Positions 10,701 to 20,475 of a stretch of DNA of 64,000 nucleotides are shown here, one piece after another (position 1 is the first letter of the stretch; each line of letters opens with the position of its first letter). Both the position numbers and the translations under genes were made by a program. The stretch is from Tranzscheliella williamsii. Its lineage: Eukaryota > Basidiomycota > Ustilaginomycetes > Ustilaginales > Ustilaginaceae. The notes beneath the pieces were generated by a model. That model saw only the letters and a list, made by a program, of their open reading frames with translations, did not search any database and was not told the origin of the DNA. The stretch covers positions 124,001-188,000 of the forward strand of contig JALBYF010000029.1 of NCBI GenBank assembly GCA_023212725.1, read 5' to 3'.

Positions 10701-13631
10701 CGACCAGGCACAGTCATACGGAGCGCGATGTGAATGAAGAGCCATTGATGTTGCCTCTTGCACCAAGCGCCTTAGACATGCCTAGGGATCCCGCCAAGGC
10801 TGCTGCAGCGGCCTCTTCGCTGACGGCTTCCAATACTCTGCCTAACATTCCAATGTCGGCGGGTCGAGCGTCGGCTCTGGCCGTTGGGCATGCTAGCTCA
10901 CCGCCTCGCACGTCTTCTAGGGCGAACACCCTTGGCCACTCTACCGCACCCATGCGGCACTTTTTGCACCGTCCAGTCTTGCATCTGCCGCCAGAGCTGG
11001 GGATCCTGGATGACAAGGATATCAAAAGCGGGCTCACGTTCTCCTTAACTTTGTCACTGCCCTCGCACGTCCAGGTGACAGGGCCCAAGAGCGATACCCT
11101 TAGCTTCGGCGTCCAGATAGAGGTGGGCAGAACGGAGGCTTGGGATGCTGTTAGGAAGTGGGGTGGCTTGCGGCTCAAGGATATGGAACTCGTCTGCTTG
11201 CAGACGGAACGGCACAGCTCCGTGCCCTCGCGTTCTTTCTGCACGGCTTTCCCGGTACCCCCGCCGCCCAACAAGGTTGAAGCTACAGACTTGCCGATCG
11301 TTAGTCACCATGGGCGATTGAAAAAAGTTGGAGAGGAGCGTTTGCGGCAAGGCTATGATCGCAAGCTCGTTCTGGACCACATCGACTTGGTCAATGAGGG
11401 CCAAGCCCCGGACCCTAAAGAACACAACGTGGAACGGATCCGTACTACAATTGTTGGTCCTCCACCTTCTGTCCTTAGGAGAGCGGGGGGTCCTTTTCAA
11501 GGTGCTGACCAAGCAAATGGGCCCAAGGGAAAGTCCAGATCTGGACCCACTGAAAGACACGGAGAAAGAGGAACGAGCTCCTCTAGCCATGACACCCCGA
11601 CGAGGTCCGGAGCGAGTACGCCGAATGGCACTTCAAGGGGGAGTGGAAGCGGCGGGCTCACTAGTCTGAGGACTGCCTTTGCACCAGCTGCTCAAATTGG
11701 CAGTGGATCTCAAACGAGCGTCATGCAGCCAGCGCTCAGATCTCAACTGCGCTCCAACACCGCCAGCAGCTCCTCGCTGCGCCAGGCCTCCGTAATGGCA
11801 AGCCGAACAGGGTCCGGCTCTGCACAGTCTCGACCCAACACTGCAGGTGCTGGATCCGAGCGTAGGGCGATGGCGAAGCCGGTTGTGCTCACGCCTGTTA
11901 CTGGCAATGGCTTCCCGGCGCAAGGTCGGCAGTCCGCACCATCGGGCTCCATCAGCGCCGGTAGCCGAGAATCACAAGCGGAGTCCGCACACGCTTCCAA
12001 CATCGCATCGATGACTCGGCCGTCTGTCAATCCGAGTACAGACGGCACTGCCAATAAGGGGCTTTCCCCCAGCCATTCTGCCGGGGCCTCTGCCCACTTG
12101 AGCACGAGCCAGGGCAGCTCGAATAGGCGAGGAAGGTTTGGGAATGCCATCAATCGATTGTCGACGTTTGCAAGTTCAATGCTCGAGCAAAGCGTCGACC
12201 ATCTGCCCACGGAAACCACACCCACTAGCATTGGCTCGGACGTAGAAGCACAGGTCAGGGCGACGTACGCCTTCTCCGGTGACGACGGCCAAGGCGTTGA
12301 TCTGACCAAAGGACGAGTGCGAATGACGATCAACCTGCCTCTGGTTTCACACGATGCAAATGTTGCTCGAAGGGCAGCCAGTGCTCAGCTGATGCCTGAC
12401 TTTGAAAGTCCCTATGTGCGTGTTCGGCACAAGCTCAAGGTGAAACTGGGCTTCGGTCTCGACAGCGACCGGAATACGAAGCAAGAGGAAGATTGGGCGC
12501 AGGCGCTGGTGATGTGCGTGCCCGTACGATTCACCGAAGCGCCACCCCAAGAAGTGCAGGACCACTTTGCCCCCAGGGCTGCAAGATCGCCGCTCACCAG
12601 TCGAGGCTCACGGCAGCACCTTGCGCCTGCGAGGGCTGATGATTCGCAGATCTGGCCTGCCAGTCGAAATTCAAGCAGGGAAAGGAGCCCTGCAGAGACT
12701 ACTGGATCTCACGCTGAAGGTGGCGCGGCTTCGCAAAGGAGCACCTCGCAAAGTGCACCTTTGCTGCCTGCGTATGCACAGCTATTCCGCGAAGATGGTT
12801 CACGACTAGCCGACGAAGGCGAGGATCTGCCACGGTACCCCGGGAGGATGTCGGTTGTCGGGGAGATTGACACGGATCTTGCAGCCACGCCTGCCTCCGG
12901 GGTGGCCCCGATGTTGCCAACCCTGGACGAAGGTGTCGTCGCTGGGTCGACGTTAGCGGACACAGGCATGGATGTACCCAGGCCAGCAGCCGACTCTTCC
13001 GCCGTGTCTCTTGCCGCCGGGTTTTCTGGCTGCTCGATTGATGCTTTATCGGGCGTCGCAGGTGCGCCCGCATTGGAGCATCTGTCTCGACTGCGAGAGG
13101 CATTGACGGCGCCGACGCCCATGGACCGGTCCACAAGTCTACCCGGTCACCGCATGGCCATGCGCAACGGCTTGTCGGTTTGGCCCGGACTGCGAACTTC
13201 TCCTTCTCATCCAACGTTACATATGTCGCAGCAAACTGCGGCGTCCGGCGTAGTGAACGGAAGGAGCCACGAGGTGAGCATGGGCTCTCCTGCGTTTGAC
13301 CCACTGCCACCGCGGCCTGGACTACGGCGCCGGTCCGCGACGACGACTTCGCTGGTTTCGTTCAGCCGCATTATGCCAGCCGAAGTCTTGGACGAAGCAC
13401 TGATAGGCAATGCGATGGAAGATGAGGAGGCGCGCATGGATTCAATACGGCAAAACCAGATCGACGCCATGGAGGACCGCGTCGACATGGACGAAGGCGA
13501 CGTGGGCGGCGAAGATGACGAGGGCGGCGAAGACGACGAGGAAGAGGATCCTTCGGAAGAGGACGAGAGCGAGGAAGGCGGCATTGGCGTGGATGTTGAC
13601 CCACACTACCGTACCATGATTGGCCAGCAGA

Positions 13632-13677
<46 letters not shown>

Positions 13678-13807
13678 TGGCGATCACGAGGTTCCTGGTA
13701 CAGATGCGAGCGGTTCAGGTACAGACTTGTTCTCGGTCGCTCATCACCCGTCCGATCATCATCCGTCGGAGGCGGAAGAGATCGTGCAGGTCGGGCAAGC
13801 TTGGTAG
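7787..13807 (+). CDS. Giant arrestin-fold (alpha-arrestin-like) protein, 2006 residues
   Basis: A single uninterrupted frame begins at the ATG at 7787. The first ~515 residues are Ser/Pro-rich and look disordered. An arrestin N-lobe-like region spans about 517-705 (SVVLKVEPL, then SLAGTVVIQIPREI, then YEVEFDLSVPGWLP). C-lobe-like strands appear at about 1058-1224 (GLTFSLTLSLPSHVQVTGPK) and again at about 1490-1560, where FESPYVRVRHKLKVKLGFG is the classic arrestin C-terminal strand pattern. Low-complexity linkers split the lobes. The tail has an acidic block (about 1899-1935) and a polyserine run (1951-1963). Alpha-arrestins usually act as adaptors for ubiquitin ligases or receptors at membranes. 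At 2006 residues this is far longer than typical members (500-1000). Its specific partner is unknown. The neighbour downstream on the same strand is PalC. Confidence 0.7.
13637..13675 (+). repeat. (AGC)13 trinucleotide microsatellite
   Basis: Thirteen uninterrupted AGC units lie in frame in the arrestin-like gene and encode serines 1951-1963. Such runs vary in length between strains by slippage. Confidence 0.95.
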
Positions 13808-14316
13808 GCAGCCTGCAGACACACACCCAGATCACACACTCAGATCGAAAAGCAAACAGCCAGACACCATCACGATACATCAGACTGCACTATTGTGGCC
13901 CTGTCTCTGAGCGGGTTGTGAGAGAGATGACATGGCCCGGACGGATGAGGACGCCTCAGTTTGGGCTGTCCTCTGGAGACTATGCAGTGGGCTGGATGTT
14001 GCAAGACTCGCATGTGAACTACTGGCTGTAGTTACTACTAGTATTTGGGCTAGTAGCTGTTGCCAAAAGGCCATAAAGGCGGCTTCGAGTTGGGGGATCG
14101 GCGCTCATACTGGATCGCGAAAGGATAGTAGATCGGGCCGATCTGAGTAGAAGTGCCAAGACAAGGATCAACTCGCACTGACTGCTTACGAAGGAGAGGT
14201 CTTGGCGGGGCCCCTCTTTTCCCTCTTTCCACGCCCATCTACGCTCTGACGGCGAGGGTCCAGGCGCCGTTACTGAGTAGAGACCACGACGCTGGTGGAC
14301 ATACAGGAGGACGGCA
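13808..14316. other. Intergenic: 3' flank of the arrestin gene and PalC promoter
   Basis: About 510 bp between two plus-strand genes. No gene is seen in it. Around 14028-14050 there are small inverted words (AGTAACTAC/TAGTAG) that may be incidental. Confidence 0.55.
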
Positions 14317-16050
14317 ATGTATATCCACGAATTGCCCACGACGGGCAGTATATCCTTCTTGGACATGGTCGTCACTACCGACCTGGTCTCGCAGGTGTCG
14401 CAGGCGACCGAGCTGCGTGCACGCCTGCGGGCGGTGCTCAAGGCGCACCGTGCGGCGTCGTCATCCGGCGCGAGCGGCTCGCATGCGCCGGCCACGTCGT
14501 CGGACGCATACGACGCGTCGCCGTCGACCTCCTCGGCGGCGGCATCCGCGCCGGACTGGCTCACGATCCAGAAGGCGGTGGAGGAATACCTGCCCTACCT
14601 GCTCTCGCTGTTCAACTGTCTGCAGACCGACGACCTGATCCTGCGGCATGAGCCTGTGTTTTCGTGGCGGCCCAGCATCTCGTCTGACCGCCGCCCGATG
14701 CGTGGTGTCCATGGGCCGCCACGCATCGAGCTGGCGGGCTTCCACTACGAGGTGTGCTCGACGCTGCTGCTGCTTGCCCTGACGCTGTCCAACTTTGCTG
14801 CGTCGACGGTGGCGGGGCTGGGCAGCTACGAGCGCGACCGCAGCCTGTCGACGGAGCAGCGCAAGGCCAAGGACGAGCGGCTCAAGTGGGCGGCGGATAC
14901 GCTCTGCCGGGCGAGCGGCATCCTGCTTCACCTCTCCACGGTGCTGATCCCGCAGTGGCAGCGCCACGCCGGCTGCATCGAGGCGCGCCCGCCGGACCTG
15001 ACCACGGAGGCGACGCTGGCGCTCTCCAAGCTGTGCATGGCCGAGGCGCAGGGCCTCGCGATCCGCAAGCTCCTCTCGCCCAGCGTCGCGCTCGCCGTCG
15101 ACACCATCACCCCCGGCCCGCCCCTCCCCAAGACACACCCGAGCGCGAGCCTGCTCGCCAAGCTCCACCTCCATGTCGCCGAGCAGATGGACAGTGCACT
15201 CGGCCTGCTCAGCGCGGTGGGCCGCCGCAACAAGCCGAGCACCCCCGCCGTGGCAAGCGCGTCGTCGGTGAGCATGCTGAGCGCCAACCAGGAAGCGGAG
15301 CTGGTGCGGCGGACGTCGGAGACGCTCAACGTGGCGGACCAAGCGGGAGCGAGCGGGCGCGGGGGCAAGAAGCTCTTCTCCAAGCTGCGGAGTCTGAGCG
15401 GCGGTGGTGCGGGGATGAAGGAGGGAGCGGGCGTGGGGTTGGGCGCGCAGGAGGTGTTGGCCGGCGGGCTGCATGCGGATCTGGAGGTGGCGCCGGCGCT
15501 GGTCAAGTACCTGACGGTGTCGGGGGCGATGCAGCGGGCGGTTGCGTGCAAGTGGCTGGGGGTGGATGCGGGGGAGCAGGGCGGGCGGGTGGGGGAGGCG
15601 GTGGGGTGGCTGTCGCTGGCGGCGGGGCAGCTTGGCTCGGCGCGGGTGCGCGATCTGAGTGCAGCGCTGGCGCATCTTTCGGTATCGAGCGCGGCGGTGG
15701 GGCGGCGGGCGGGGCTGCGCGCCGCGCGCGAGCAGGAGCTCGAGAGCGTCGACCACTGGCGCGGCGCATACCAGAAGCTCAACGACACCGTCGCCTTCCA
15801 GCCGGTCCCGCCCGCGCCCGCCCTGCAGGCACGCATCCCTGCCGGCCGCCCCGCTCTCCACCCCAAACCCTTCTCCCTCCCCCCACCCGCCTTCGGCCCC
15901 GCCTCGCCCGGCTACATCGCCCGCAACGGCAACACCCACCTCAGCGCTGACCTCCTCCACCTCCTCGCCGACGACCACCCCGCCAAAAACACACTCGCCC
16001 TCGCCAGCCCCACCGCCGAGCGCTACGCCGGCCAGGACGCATACTACTGA
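14317..16050 (+). CDS. palC: pH-response regulator PalC, BRO1-domain protein
   Basis: A 577-residue protein that starts MYIHELPTTGSISFLD; LPTT followed by SISF is the usual N-terminus of fungal PalC. Further family marks are VEEYLPYLLSL, FSWRPSIS and FHYEVCSTLLLLALTLSN, all in the Bro1-like helical domain covering most of the chain. In ascomycetes PalC is recruited to ESCRT-III at cortical sites and helps deliver PalA/PalB so that the PacC/Rim101 factor is processed at alkaline pH. The C-terminal ~80 residues are Pro-rich and end in DAYY. GC at third positions is extreme. The gene converges on the coiled-coil gene with only 152 bp between stops. Confidence 0.85.
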   Translation: MYIHELPTTGSISFLDMVVTTDLVSQVSQATELRARLRAVLKAHRAASSSGASGSHAPATSSDAYDASPSTSSAAASAPDWLTIQKAVEEYLPYLLSLFNCLQTDDLILRHEPVFSWRPSISSDRRPMRGVHGPPRIELAGFHYEVCSTLLLLALTLSNFAASTVAGLGSYERDRSLSTEQRKAKDERLKWAADTLCRASGILLHLSTVLIPQWQRHAGCIEARPPDLTTEATLALSKLCMAEAQGLAIRKLLSPSVALAVDTITPGPPLPKTHPSASLLAKLHLHVAEQMDSALGLLSAVGRRNKPSTPAVASASSVSMLSANQEAELVRRTSETLNVADQAGASGRGGKKLFSKLRSLSGGGAGMKEGAGVGLGAQEVLAGGLHADLEVAPALVKYLTVSGAMQRAVACKWLGVDAGEQGGRVGEAVGWLSLAAGQLGSARVRDLSAALAHLSVSSAAVGRRAGLRAAREQELESVDHWRGAYQKLNDTVAFQPVPPAPALQARIPAGRPALHPKPFSLPPPAFGPASPGYIARNGNTHLSADLLHLLADDHPAKNTLALASPTAERYAGQDAYY

Positions 16051-16202
16051 TACCCACACACGCCCACTACCGGCGCTCGCTGCGGATAGCAATGTCCATT
16101 GGCTAAGGCGGATACGTGTCTACAGCCGCCCAAGCGTAGTAACTCGACTGTGACGGATGGAGTAAAGGTGTAGGCAGAGGGGCTGCGGGTCCGTGATGAG
16201 GG

Positions 16203-19200
16203 TCATGCGGGAGTGGTGGAGTGCTGCGCCTTCATGCGGGCGAGGAAGTCGGCGGCGGCGGCGCGCGGGGCGGCGGGGGGGATATGGGAGCGGAGAGGGT
16301 TGGATTTGGGGTTAGGGGCGAGCGGGCGGGGAGGGTGGGGAGCGGATTTCTGGGACGAGAGGCGGGACGAGCCCGCGCTGGGGAATGCGGGCGCGGGCAG
16401 GTTGGTCTTGTCGGCGAGGGGGTCTTTGGCGGGCGAGATAAGGCGCGCCGCGATCAGCTCGGACGGGTTCGAGGTGCTGCGGGTCATGCTGCCGTCGGTG
16501 CTGGGTGGGTGGTGTCCTATGGCCGCGGCATCGATGTGCCGCTTGGGTGCGCGCCGCTTGGGCGTGAATGCAGACCCCGCTGGCAGGCGCGCTGGCGACG
16601 GCACATACACCGCCTTCGTCCCGTCACCCCCCGCATCCGCACCCCCCCCGCCCCCGCCCTCCTCAACATCCTCCGGCTGCGCCCGCTTCCGTCCCGCCAG
16701 GCTCGACCCAGTCGCCGCCGGCTCCACCTTCCGCACGGCCTCGCGCGGCTCCGCGCGGACGGTCGCGCGGCTCGTACTCGTGCTCGTGCTCGCGCCCGTG
16801 CCCGCGTCCGTGCCGACCTGCTTCTGCAGCGCCTCGTACTTGGCGCTCAGCTTGGTGTAGCGGGTGGCGTACTTCTTGCTCTCCTTGAGCGCGTCGAGGA
16901 TCTTGGAGTCGGCCTCTTCGATCTCTTCGGCCTTTTTGCCGAGCTCGTCCTCCATGGCTGCGATGCGAGAGAGGAGGTAGTCGGCCTCGGCCTTGGCCTC
17001 GGTGAGCTGCTGGTGCTGTTGGGCGGTGTTGCTTGCTCGTTCGGGCGGGGGCGGGTCTGTCTGTGTGTCGGCGTCGGCGGTGGGGGCGCGCGGGGCGGGG
17101 GGTGACGAGGCCAGCTGGTCCTCGAGGCCGTCGACGGCGCGCTCGAGCTCCTTGGCGCGGCGCTGGGCGGCGTGGTACTGCTCGCTGAGCAGCTCTTCGG
17201 TCGAGCGCGCGGCGAGCATGTCGGCCTTGTTGCGCAGCAGGATGGTTTCCTGCGCCGCGACGCGATCCTCGAGGCTGGCGACGGCGCGGTGCGCGGCATC
17301 CAGCTCCTCCTGCAGCGCGGCCAGGGCGGCGGTCGCCGGGGCAGCGTCGCGGCTCTTGTCCTCAGCCGCCTCCTGCAGCTCGGCGAGCTCCTCCTTGAGC
17401 GTCCAGTACTCGGCGTTGCGCGCGTGCAGCGCCGCGTCGCGCGCGCCCAGCACCGTCTCGAGCTCCAACAGCCGCGCCTGCGACGCCTCCAGCGCCCCCT
17501 CGGCGCGCTCCTTCGCCGCCACGGCCGCGTCCAGCCCCTCCTGTCGCGACCCAAGCTGCACCCGCAATTCTTCCAGCGCCCTTGTCGCCTCGCCAAGTTG
17601 GCCGCTCGCCTCGGCGACCTTGGCCTCCGCTGCCGACAGCTGCGCGCGGAGTTGCGCCTCGTCGGACCGCTCGGCCTCGAGCTCGTCCAGCCGGCCCATC
17701 GCTTCCGCAAGCCGGTCAGCATCCTCGCTCGACGCTTCCCTGTGCTCGGCCAGGCTGAGCTGCAGCGAGCTGTTCTCCAGCTGCAGCGCGCTTAGCTTGT
17801 CCTCGGCCCTGCGCAGCTGCGCTTTAACAGCACGGAGCTCCTCGTCCAGCTCCTCCGAGACGTGCGACGAAGCCGCCGGGAGCGCACCAACCATTTGCCG
17901 CAGCTCGACGACTTCTCCCTCGAGCGCTGCTTTCGTCGCTTGCAGATGAGCGCCCTCCTCGGTGAGTGTTTGCATCTCGGCGGTGAGGGAAGCATTCTTC
18001 GCGTCGGCCTCGGCAAGTGCGCTCCGCACCGCCTCGAGCACGGCGCTCGACTCGGGCGCGGAGGTGCTTTGCTGCGCTTTTTCCGTGTGTTCGGCCAGCT
18101 GGGCCTCCATCCGGTCGACTTTGGCGAGCAGCTCCTCGTGCTCCGCTTCGAGATCGTGCACCGTTTCTTCGGCGAGCTGCTGGTTGGTGCGCGTGCGCGC
18201 GAGGTTGTGTTCTAGATCGGCGAGCTGGCGCTGGTGCAGCGCGATCTGTTCGTTGCGCCGCAGGATCCGTTGTTCGAGCGCGGCGACCTCGGAGTGCAGA
18301 GCAGCGACATCTACATTGGCTGACAAAACAGGGGCGGGAGACGCATCGTCTGTGGTTTGCGTACATGCCGACCTGGTGGCCAAGCTGGTCGACACTGCGG
18401 CGTCCGTTGTCGGCACTGGCGCTGGTACTGACTCGAGAGCGGTCGGCGTCGCCCAGTGTCTGAGCTGCGCAAGGGAAGCGGCGAGCTCATCGGCATGCCG
18501 CAGCCATCCCTCCTTGACGCCAGTGCATCCCTCCCCGGTGGTAGCGAGCAGCTCTGCGATCCGCTCCTGCATCGACGATACACGGTGCAACGCGTTGACC
18601 TGCTCCTGCTTGAGTTGGATCTGCTGCAGCCGGTCCCGCTTCTCGCTCAGCTGGTGGACGAGGTCCATCAGTGTGGATGCTTTGGCATCCCGCTCTGCGA
18701 TCTCCTCTTCTAGAGCTCCGATCCGGGCACTGAACTTGCGCGCCGACGCCTGGATGATCAGCTCGCGCTCGGCGCTCGTCGAGTCGAGCTGTGACTCTGT
18801 GGCGGCCAGCTTCTGTGTGAGGGCGGAGATGCTTTGATCCTTGCTCACGAGCTCGGCTCTTAGCTCCACCTGCTCCGCCTGGTGACAAGATAGCTGCTGT
18901 TGGAGCTCCTCGATCTGCGAACGTGCGGACCGGAGCTCAGCTTGTCCCTCATCCATCGCCGTGGCATCGGCCTTGAGGTGGTCCAGTTCCGCCTGCAGCG
19001 CCGCATTCTTCGTTTGCTCGTCCTGGTACTGGCTGTTAGCTCGCTGAAGCGCGATGCGGTCTTCGATGCCCATGAACGACACCTTGCGGCCAAACTCTTC
19101 CCATGCACTGCGGAGGCACTCGATGTCGTCGATGAGGTCGGCCTCGAAGCTTCTACGCAGTTTGGTCTTGCCGTTGGGCGTGGAGAGGAAGAGGGACGAG

Positions 19201-19835
19201 GGAGCCACGTTGGAAACGTCAGGGTCGTCCTGGACCAGGCTTTGGTCGAGACTGAAGTAGCGTTCCTCGTCCTGCGCCTCCATGCTGTCTCCGGCCGAAA
19301 CCGGAGGAAAAGCCGCCTCTGCGGAAGACAAGGAAGCGGAAGTCGGATCGTAGGCGGAAATGATGGTGGTGAAGCGCTGGATGAGCCTCTTTGCGGCTTT
19401 GCGCTCTGCCTCGCGGGCCTTGAGCACCTTGGACGGAGAGGAGGGCCCGGACACGCTGAGGGACGCGGAGGACAGCGAAGATACGACCTTGTGCACTGGA
19501 GTGACATGGTCATCTCGCGGTGTGTCAGCGTTTTGTGTCGATAAGGAGGAGGGAAGGGGGGTTTCGCTGGCCGACAGCGCGGCGATCTTGTCCATGGCGT
19601 CCGCAAGCTGCTGTGCGATCTTCTGGCGCTGCTGCTCGCTGTCCACTAGCTCCTGTTCCAGTGCAAGGTTGTCGAGCTCTAGATTGGAGAGACGGGCATC
19701 GGCGTCCTGTGGCGGAACGTTTCTTGCTTGTGAGGGGGAGGACATAGGAACGGCGCTTCGTCTGCGAGCGCTACCACGCGGCAGCGCGATCGGCGTAGTT
19801 GGATCCACGCTCGAGCCAAACGAGACGTCCATCAT
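16203..19835 (-). CDS. Large coiled-coil protein of unknown function
   Basis: A 1210-residue protein, ATG at 19835. After a short Ser/Pro-rich N-terminus, heptad-rich Glu/Leu/Ala/Gln sequence runs almost without break from about residue 45 to 1000, so the protein should form long parallel coiled coils. A more conserved-looking island, FEADLIDDIECLRSAWEEFG, lies near residue 235. The C-terminal ~200 residues are Pro/Ser/Lys-rich and basic (FTPKRRAPKRH), with DPLADKTNLP and a last short helix DFLARMKAQ. I find no motor, RRM, PH, TM or kinase motif. A spindle-pole, kinetochore, Golgi-tether or polarity scaffold is possible, but the sequence does not decide. Confidence 0.8.
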   Translation of the reverse strand: MMDVSFGSSVDPTTPIALPRGSARRRSAVPMSSPSQARNVPPQDADARLSNLELDNLALEQELVDSEQQRQKIAQQLADAMDKIAALSASETPLPSSLSTQNADTPRDDHVTPVHKVVSSLSSASLSVSGPSSPSKVLKAREAERKAAKRLIQRFTTIISAYDPTSASLSSAEAAFPPVSAGDSMEAQDEERYFSLDQSLVQDDPDVSNVAPSSLFLSTPNGKTKLRRSFEADLIDDIECLRSAWEEFGRKVSFMGIEDRIALQRANSQYQDEQTKNAALQAELDHLKADATAMDEGQAELRSARSQIEELQQQLSCHQAEQVELRAELVSKDQSISALTQKLAATESQLDSTSAERELIIQASARKFSARIGALEEEIAERDAKASTLMDLVHQLSEKRDRLQQIQLKQEQVNALHRVSSMQERIAELLATTGEGCTGVKEGWLRHADELAASLAQLRHWATPTALESVPAPVPTTDAAVSTSLATRSACTQTTDDASPAPVLSANVDVAALHSEVAALEQRILRRNEQIALHQRQLADLEHNLARTRTNQQLAEETVHDLEAEHEELLAKVDRMEAQLAEHTEKAQQSTSAPESSAVLEAVRSALAEADAKNASLTAEMQTLTEEGAHLQATKAALEGEVVELRQMVGALPAASSHVSEELDEELRAVKAQLRRAEDKLSALQLENSSLQLSLAEHREASSEDADRLAEAMGRLDELEAERSDEAQLRAQLSAAEAKVAEASGQLGEATRALEELRVQLGSRQEGLDAAVAAKERAEGALEASQARLLELETVLGARDAALHARNAEYWTLKEELAELQEAAEDKSRDAAPATAALAALQEELDAAHRAVASLEDRVAAQETILLRNKADMLAARSTEELLSEQYHAAQRRAKELERAVDGLEDQLASSPPAPRAPTADADTQTDPPPPERASNTAQQHQQLTEAKAEADYLLSRIAAMEDELGKKAEEIEEADSKILDALKESKKYATRYTKLSAKYEALQKQVGTDAGTGASTSTSTSRATVRAEPREAVRKVEPAATGSSLAGRKRAQPEDVEEGGGGGGADAGGDGTKAVYVPSPARLPAGSAFTPKRRAPKRHIDAAAIGHHPPSTDGSMTRSTSNPSELIAARLISPAKDPLADKTNLPAPAFPSAGSSRLSSQKSAPHPPRPLAPNPKSNPLRSHIPPAAPRAAAADFLARMKAQHSTTPA

Positions 19836-20475
19836 TATGGAGAAACACCAATCCCCGACAGCGGTGACTGAAAAGATGCGAAGCCGTGATGGCCGAGCAG
19901 ATCAAAGACAAGATGCGGGCAGCCAAGGCGACGACGGTCGAGAGTAGCGGTCGAGGACGAGCGGCGATCAAGCTAGGGACGATTCGCGTGTGTCTGCTAC
20001 TTGCCAGCTAGGACATGGACGCCATAAGAGCTAGACAGATAGGTAGCTATGGCTGGACGGTGATGGATGGATCGATTCCGCAGCTGGTCGTGAGTGAGAG
20101 AGAGCAAGCAGGCTGAGCTGCCTTGGCGCTGCTCCACTTTCCCAGCCAAAATTCCAAAACACAACCCACATCCAACACGCGCCCCGCTGGCTTCCTCCGC
20201 TTACACAAAAGGCGAGGCGTACCTTGCCCATCACGTGCCATCTCCCTTTCCGCTTTGTGTATGAACCTAACATAAAATAGATCCTCTACGAAAGACTCGC
20301 ACTGTGACTGCCAGCCAGCATCAAGGTGAGCGGAGCGCCACTTGTGGGTGTGCCTAGATCGCGTGGGGATGCTGCCAAGGTCCGCAGGACAGTATGGTTG
20401 CAGAGTGCGATTACAGTCGCCCAAAGGACCAGCGATGTCTACTATACAAGAAGCAAGATGCGGAGACGCAGAGCG
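19836..20475. other. Intergenic: upstream of the coiled-coil gene, 3' flank of DRS2
   Basis: About 640 bp between two minus-strand genes. An AT-rich patch near 20270-20282 is the only compositional feature. No gene is seen. Confidence 0.5.

Noticed and set aside
14461..16092. 543-codon open frame on the minus strand opposite PalC
   Set aside because: Arg/Gly/Pro-rich with no family resemblance. It arises because PalC codons end almost always in G or C, which removes stops on the other strand.
16221..17105. Plus-strand frames of about 290 codons opposite the coiled-coil gene
   Set aside because: Low-complexity antisense translations of heptad-rich GC-biased sequence.
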